DNA of 25,092 nt from NCBI GenBank assembly GCA_963693365.1, contig CAVNZM010000056.1, forward strand, positions 1 to 25,092. Direction: 5' to 3'. Origin of the DNA: Amoebidium appalachense. Taxonomy: Eukaryota; Ichthyosporea. Below, in pieces: positions 21,538 to 25,092 of the stretch. The translations under genes were made by a program, and so were the position numbers. The notes below the pieces were generated by a model. It was not told the DNA's origin, ran no database searches, and saw only the letters and a program-made list of their open reading frames with translations. Each line of letters opens with the position of its first letter. Position 1 is the stretch's first letter.

Positions 21538-21738
21538 ATGCACTCCTCCGACCCGTTTTCGCCAGCACTACAACAGCGCGAACCACAACACGTACACACC
21601 GACCACAGGAGTCACGCGCACTGGCTGAGCAGGTGTCTGCTGCTTGTCTACCTTGCCGTCCACCCCTACGTTCTTGTCTTCGTACCGCTGCCGGTCCTAA
21701 AGTTCTTTGTGAACAGGAAGCTCAAGAAGAGCCCGTGA
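21538..21738 (+). CDS. Small single-pass membrane protein (ORF F)
   Basis: 66 residues. Residues 1-28 are polar with several His. Residues 29-57 are a hydrophobic segment (WLSRCLLLVYLAVHPYVLVF and on to VPLPVLKFF). The end is the basic tail NRKLKKSP. This is a tail-anchored or signal-anchor layout, common among small virion membrane proteins. No family is recognised. The 3' end overlaps the end of the leftward exonuclease gene by 17 nt. The alternative is a chance frame opposite the ORF E upstream region, but the well-formed transmembrane segment with flanking charges argues for a gene. Confidence 0.5.
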   Translation: MHSSDPFSPALQQREPQHVHTDHRSHAHWLSRCLLLVYLAVHPYVLVFVPLPVLKFFVNRKLKKSP

Positions 21739-22399
21739 GTGTCGTCGTGGATGGCACCATGCACTTGCCTGGCTCGGCTGGCTCCTCCTCCTCCCACGCC
21801 TGCAGCTCGTGGTCGGCACGCACGTCCAGCACCTTCCCCTGGAATGCCATCAGGCTGCGCCCGTTGTCCCTCCACCAGTTGGGGTCCCGCAAAACCTCGT
21901 CCACCCTAAGCGAGCCGTCGCGTGGATCGTACTGCACGAAGTCCGCGACGTCCAGATCCAGGACAAACAGCTGCGTCTGCACCTGCGCCAGGTAGTGTCC
22001 CGGGATCTCCTGCCCCTCCATGAACCTGCGCCTGTAGGGCACCTTGATCTCCACCACGCGCCCACAGAACGTCACCCGGTCCGGACTCGCGCCCAGCCAC
22101 CGATGCACGGGGTGCCGCACCAGCCCGAGGGAGAAACACGACCGGCCTGTGCTCCGGGCGTACGCATCAGCCGCCTCATCCTCGTACTTGTGGCCGAACG
22201 CAACAAAGACAGGGTCCACGCAGCGCCTCTCCAGGCCCGCCTTGTGCCGTATAAGGTCCTGGCGGGTCTCGTATGGGTTGACCCCCAGAGCCGCACCCAC
22301 GTCGGAGGCAGTCAGCATGCAGGAGCGCTCCCGCAGCCATGCCTGGGAGCCCTGTGGGTACGGCAGCTCGTGCTGTTTCAGGCGCGAAATCAGGTCCAT
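21722..22399 (-). CDS. YqaJ-type (lambda exonuclease fold) nuclease (ORF G)
   Basis: 225 residues. The order of motifs is that of the YqaJ viral recombinase family (PF09588), PD-(D/E)xK superfamily: GSQAWLRERSCMLTASDVG (17-35), the acidic helix GHKYEDEA (69-76), SPDRV with metal-binding D107 (105-109), VEIKVP with E117 and K119 (116-121), and HYLAQVQTQLFVLDLD (135-150). Such enzymes resect 5' strands for single-strand annealing recombination and processing of replicating viral DNA; phage, baculovirus and giant-virus relatives do this with an ssDNA-binding partner. All key residues are present, so the enzyme is probably active. The start ATG follows a TATTAAA box by about 28 nt. An acidic tail (EEEEP) follows the domain. 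Confidence 0.9.
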   Translation of the reverse strand: MDLISRLKQHELPYPQGSQAWLRERSCMLTASDVGAALGVNPYETRQDLIRHKAGLERRCVDPVFVAFGHKYEDEAADAYARSTGRSCFSLGLVRHPVHRWLGASPDRVTFCGRVVEIKVPYRRRFMEGQEIPGHYLAQVQTQLFVLDLDVADFVQYDPRDGSLRVDEVLRDPNWWRDNGRSLMAFQGKVLDVRADHELQAWEEEEPAEPGKCMVPSTTTLTGSS

Positions 22400-22427
22400 T
22401 GTGACGGGCACTGCCCGTGCGACTACT

Positions 22428-22434
22428 TTAATAC
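22428..22434 (-). promoter_or_regulatory. TATA-like box of the exonuclease gene, overlapping the protease stop
   Basis: On the minus strand this reads TATTAAA, 28 nt before the exonuclease ATG. It includes the stop codon (TAA) of the upstream protease gene. The inverted repeat ACGGGCA-C-TGCCCGT lies between box and ATG (22404-22418). Confidence 0.5.
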
Positions 22435-23138
22435 CCGCGCGCATCCGCCTCCAGGGCGGCCGCAATAGACACCGCTATCCCAATAAACACCTCCCTGCCA
22501 TTCATGCGGTACCTGCGCCTCGTGACAATGCCTATCAAACACCCACGCATGTCCACAAGGGGCCCCCCCGAATTCCCACGGTCTACGGCCCCGCTGAACA
22601 CAAGTTCCTGCGTGGAACCCTGTATGTCCAAGAGCGTCCCCACACTGAACTGCACACCCCTGTATCCCGCAGGGAGCCCGATGGCCAGCACGGACATGCC
22701 AGGGGCAGCGGGGGGTGCGTAGTAGCGACAAAAGCGGTCGTCGTGCATCCCATGTGCGTATACCGAATGGAGGATGGCAAAGTCATGCTCAGCGCTCCTG
22801 TATCGCACAGTGGCGTTGGATACGGTGCCGTCCGGGAACACCACCGCCAGCTGGTCCGGGTGCCTGGTGGGGGGCCCGTGCGCACACGTCAGCACAAACA
22901 CTCCGTTGCCTGTCCCGTCCGGTATGTATGTCCCCGATGTCCAACCGACGCCCGTAACTGCATGCGTCACCCTCACAATGTGGCTGTGTGCGAGATGTGC
23001 AACATCGGGATAGCGGTCTATGTTGGCCACCCCTTCGTATGCAAACAGCACGTTTCCATCCCCAGAACCGTAGCGGGACAACGTCTGAGCACGTATCTTA
23101 CACCCAAGCACAAGCAAGAACAGACAAAAGACATGCAT
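22428..23138 (-). CDS. Secreted trypsin-like serine protease (ORF H)
   Basis: 236 residues starting at MHVFCLFLLVLG, a typical signal peptide (cleavage probably near residue 18, after IRAQ). The trypsin/HtrA-like triad is visible: H87 in FVLTCAHG, D119 in AEHDFAIL and S190 in DRGNSGGPLV. A final beta strand IGIVTRR (202-208) and a helix VFIGIAVSIAAAL close the fold. It most resembles short S1C/S1B-type proteases without a PDZ domain. The frame runs on upstream, but only through non-ATG codons, so 23138 is the first ATG. It may act in the secretory path or outside the cell, or be packaged in virions. It is unlikely to be a herpes-type assemblin, which uses a Ser-His-His triad. It sits between the exonuclease and basic-protein genes on the same strand. 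Confidence 0.88.
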   Translation of the reverse strand: MHVFCLFLLVLGCKIRAQTLSRYGSGDGNVLFAYEGVANIDRYPDVAHLAHSHIVRVTHAVTGVGWTSGTYIPDGTGNGVFVLTCAHGPPTRHPDQLAVVFPDGTVSNATVRYRSAEHDFAILHSVYAHGMHDDRFCRYYAPPAAPGMSVLAIGLPAGYRGVQFSVGTLLDIQGSTQELVFSGAVDRGNSGGPLVDMRGCLIGIVTRRRYRMNGREVFIGIAVSIAAALEADARGY

Positions 23139-23205
23139 GTTCGCGGCAGGCAGTTCAGATGGGACTGGCCGTGCCGGCGCGATCCGGAGCGAAGTGAGGA
23201 AGCCA

Positions 23206-23290
23206 CGTTTTATGCCAGCCAATCAGATCGGTCGACCCATGCCGACCAATCGGATCGCGCGCAACCGATTGAAAATCAGATATAATTAGA
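23206..23290 (-). promoter_or_regulatory. Probable promoter region of the protease gene
   Basis: The gap before ORF H contains, in minus-strand sense, CATAAAACG (at 23206-23214, 68 nt before the ATG), a further AATTATATCTG (near 23279-23287), and two ATTGG/CCAAT elements (23219-23223 and 23246-23250) within repeated GATCGG/GATCTG words. The combination looks like a eukaryotic-type promoter. Confidence 0.4.
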
Positions 23291-23296
23291 TCCAGA

Positions 23297-23662
23297 TCAA
23301 AACTCCGGTTCGGCTACGTCATGGATGTTTTTGCATGGCCGACCAGTTTCCCCGGGGCCGACATTGTAGCCACACCCTGAAGCCTTCGAGGTCGTGCGCA
23401 TCGGTGGGTCATACTTTGTGGTGGGAGCGCTTGGAGATGTGCGCTGCCTGTCACCATAAAAGCGGGAAGGCAGCACGAGGTACTTGGTGCGCCACTGCGT
23501 CCTGTACCGATGGCGCCTGCGCTCTCTGTCGCTGCGCGAGCTACGCCGCTTGGCCGGGTGTTTGTGGGTGTGCCTGCTTGAGCAACGTCTCTTTCCCTTG
23601 CGTTTCTTGCAGGTTTTAGCCGTGGAGGAGTGTCGCCGGCGGGTCATGGTTCTTGCATGCAT
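23297..23662 (-). CDS. Highly basic core-like protein (ORF I)
   Basis: 121 residues. Residues 6-62 are extremely rich in Arg, Lys, His and Ser (for example CKKRKGKRRCSSRHTHKHPA and RRSSRSDRERRRHRYRTQWR). Residues 63-121 are less basic, with Gly, Pro and Tyr. The layout suggests a protamine-like DNA-condensing or virion core protein, or a nuclear RNA-binding protein. It is not a histone fold. A second in-frame ATG at 23647 (MTRRRH) is an alternative start. A TAAAAA-like box lies about 40 nt upstream (near 23702-23712). It is distinct from ORF E, the other basic protein here. Confidence 0.7.
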   Translation of the reverse strand: MHARTMTRRRHSSTAKTCKKRKGKRRCSSRHTHKHPAKRRSSRSDRERRRHRYRTQWRTKYLVLPSRFYGDRQRTSPSAPTTKYDPPMRTTSKASGCGYNVGPGETGRPCKNIHDVAEPEF

Positions 23663-23675
23663 TTTCGGCGCCGGC

Positions 23676-23736
23676 GCTCACCTTGCAGCCGAAACGCAAA
23701 CTCTGTTTTTAGGTTTTGTTCACTTTGCTGCCGAAT
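23676..23736 (-). repeat. Imperfect 19-bp direct repeat before the basic-protein gene
   Basis: GCTCACCTTGCAGCCGAAA (23676-23694) and GTTCACTTTGCTGCCGAAT (23718-23736) match at 15 of 19 positions. The second copy includes the stop codon of ORF J. They flank the TAAAAA-like box, so paired binding sites are possible. Confidence 0.6.
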
Positions 23737-24757
23737 ACGGGAACGTCACGCCCTCACGCATGGTCATGTTGTCACGGTAGGTGTCGGGGTTGATGGTGGC
23801 TGCCTTCTGCTGGTCCTCTGCCATGCGTATGCGCTTCATGCTCTCCTCGAAGTCGTCCAGATCCAGCTCGCGCTTGCGGGAGAGCATCGCAGCAAAGTCC
23901 GCCGTCGGGCGAGCGTTGATGGCGGCACCCGACGCCGCAAGCAGCGCGTTGTTCTGCGCCTGCAGGCTGCTGTTGAACGCCTGCACCGACACCTGCTGCT
24001 GGAAGTTGCGCATGCGCGAGTACTCGTCGCGCTCGGCCGCCTCGAACATTGCCATGCGCTGCGAGACGTCCTCCTGCGCTTTGAACCATGGCAGCAGGAA
24101 GTTCTTCTCCATGGCGGCCTCCTGCTCCTTCAGGTGCTCGTTCTCGGCCTGCAGCCGGAAGTACTCGAGCTCGAGCTCCAGCAGGCACTGCTGCAGCAGC
24201 TTGATCTCGCGGTCGCGCTTGAGCACCTCCATCGAGTCCTTCGGGGTGCTCGCCCGCACCAGGTCGGCGAACTGGGCGGCCACCTTGTCGAAGGCGGGGT
24301 CCACGCGCGTCACAGCCTCGGCCATGGTGGCCGGCAGCACGGGGTGCCGTGCGTGCGTGCGGGGCCGGGTGAGCATCATGCTCCGGATGCCCGGGACCAT
24401 GGCCGTCACCAGATCGGCAAGCTCGTCTTTGTCGTAGGTTCTGTCGTTCGCGTGCTGCACAAACGACGTTGGTTTGGCAACCGGATACGGGATCGCGAAA
24501 GCCGGGGCAAAGAGCGGGAGCTTCAAAACGCGCCAATCCAGACCAGGAACCACCAGCGCCGGGGTCTGCCCTGAGTCATCCACGACCAGGTCCAAGGGGG
24601 TTTGAGGATCGCGGACCAGCCAAAGCTGGATGGCAAACAGGAGGCAGCGAAGCGATGAAACATTCGATTCGGAATAGTCTCTTGCCTCTTCTTTACTAAT
24701 AGGCCCCGGATTGAGGTCTATGGTAAGCAGACTTCGGGTGTACTCGTCCAGATCCAT
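23720..24757 (-). CDS. Unrecognised viral-like protein with central coiled coil (ORF J)
   Basis: 345 residues from MDLDEYTRSLL. The frame is open further upstream (ATG at 24841), but that would overlap ORF K by about 80 nt and add Cys-rich out-of-context sequence, so the ATG one base after the ORF K stop is preferred. Residues 30-150 are mixed globular with several Pro-rich loops (PLFAPAFAIPYPVAKP). Residues 172-220 form a clear coiled coil (KRDREIKLLQQCLLELELEY continuing to EHLKEQEAAMEK). Residues 220-280 are Gln/Ala-rich helices, and a charged helix ELDLDDFEESMKRIRMAEDQ follows. No family is recognised. A scaffold, tegument or transcription-associated role would fit but is not shown. Confidence 0.8.
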   Translation of the reverse strand: MDLDEYTRSLLTIDLNPGPISKEEARDYSESNVSSLRCLLFAIQLWLVRDPQTPLDLVVDDSGQTPALVVPGLDWRVLKLPLFAPAFAIPYPVAKPTSFVQHANDRTYDKDELADLVTAMVPGIRSMMLTRPRTHARHPVLPATMAEAVTRVDPAFDKVAAQFADLVRASTPKDSMEVLKRDREIKLLQQCLLELELEYFRLQAENEHLKEQEAAMEKNFLLPWFKAQEDVSQRMAMFEAAERDEYSRMRNFQQQVSVQAFNSSLQAQNNALLAASGAAINARPTADFAAMLSRKRELDLDDFEESMKRIRMAEDQQKAATINPDTYRDNMTMREGVTFPYSAAK

Positions 24758-24758
24758 T

Positions 24759-25092
24759 CTACCTGTAGCAAGCAAAATCGGTTGCGTCGACAGGTGACAA
24801 GAGCATGCCCTGGACCCATGCCAACAGGAGCATGACTGCATAGATGGTATGGGGTACGCTTGAGCTAAGCGCGTTCCAGTTTAACTTGTCGCCGGCATCC
24901 GCTAGAACAACTCTTTGTACATCAGCACGCGTGTCAAAAAACACCGCACCGTCATCGCCCCTCCCGACTGCACAAACAGACATTTGTTCGGCGAGGGTAC
25001 GTCTTGCCACCTGTAGGGCTCCCACCAGTGCACCAACCGTCAGGTCTTCAGCGGCAACAAGGAGGCCCTTGAACACATCCTGATCCCTTTCA
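24759..25092 (-). CDS. C-terminal part of an unrecognised viral-like protein (ORF K)
   Basis: The frame is open to the window edge, so about 110 C-terminal residues are seen and the start lies outside. Visible features are a helical segment (LTVGALVGALQVARRTLAEQ), a mixed segment with GRGDDGAVFFDTRADVQRVV, and a hydrophobic stretch near the end (VPHTIYAVMLLLAWVQGMLL) that could be a membrane anchor or buried helix. The stop TAG is followed after one base by the ORF J ATG, so the two genes are packed end to start on the same strand. No function can be assigned. Confidence 0.65.
   Translation of the reverse strand, partial: ERDQDVFKGLLVAAEDLTVGALVGALQVARRTLAEQMSVCAVGRGDDGAVFFDTRADVQRVVLADAGDKLNWNALSSSVPHTIYAVMLLLAWVQGMLLSPVDATDFACYR

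Noticed and set aside
21348-23285. Long plus-strand frames opposite the exonuclease and protease
   Set aside because: The minus-strand frames carry complete catalytic motifs; the plus-strand ones are shadows in GC-rich DNA.
23630-24574. 314-codon plus-strand frame, Leu/His/Val-rich
   Set aside because: It is complementary to the coiled-coil ORF J, and its composition is that expected from reading the antisense of Glu/Gln/Leu codons.

Overview
The window is a junction between an intron-rich eukaryotic chromosome and a block of compact, intronless, GC-rich DNA that looks viral. The host genes are of opisthokont type. One is a fungal/mitochondrial-type arginyl-tRNA synthetase cut into at least 18 small exons, and the other is a PNRC-like mRNA-decapping cofactor. 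The introns are filled with poly-C/poly-G, (CA)n/(TG)n and purine/pyrimidine tracts. Opisthokont genes beside giant-virus-like DNA recall what has been reported for ichthyosporeans such as Amoebidium. That identity is a guess and cannot be proved from this sequence.

Layout. 1-12983 (+): ArgRS, whose 18 spliced segments join in phase into 525 codons plus a stop; about 80 N-terminal residues lie before the window. 12984-15482: host intergenic DNA with simple repeats. 15483-16133 (-): PNRC-like gene in one exon. 16134-17030: AT-rich host flank with a ~75-bp tandem duplication. 17040-17200: extremely GC-rich sequence with three consecutive small hairpins, at or next to the host/virus boundary. 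17206-25092: eleven tightly packed intact ORFs without introns.

Viral-like block. Rightward genes are a protein with an 'LLPGK..EVRR' domain and N-terminal 10-residue repeats (A), a coiled-coil protein (B), a propeller-like plus BTB protein (C), a DUF5760-like protein (D) and a small membrane protein (F). Leftward genes are a small basic protein (E), a YqaJ-type exonuclease (G), a secreted trypsin-like serine protease with an intact triad (H), an Arg/Lys-rich core-like protein (I), a coiled-coil protein (J) and the C-terminus of an unrecognised protein (K). TATA-like boxes sit 20-40 nt before several start codons, in two cases overlapping the stop codon of the preceding gene. A convergent pair shares a back-to-back poly(A) signal. 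The gene style fits a large nuclear or nucleocytoplasmic dsDNA virus (Nucleocytoviricota or Mirusviricota), but no hallmark gene (capsid, polymerase, packaging ATPase) is visible, so the lineage is open.
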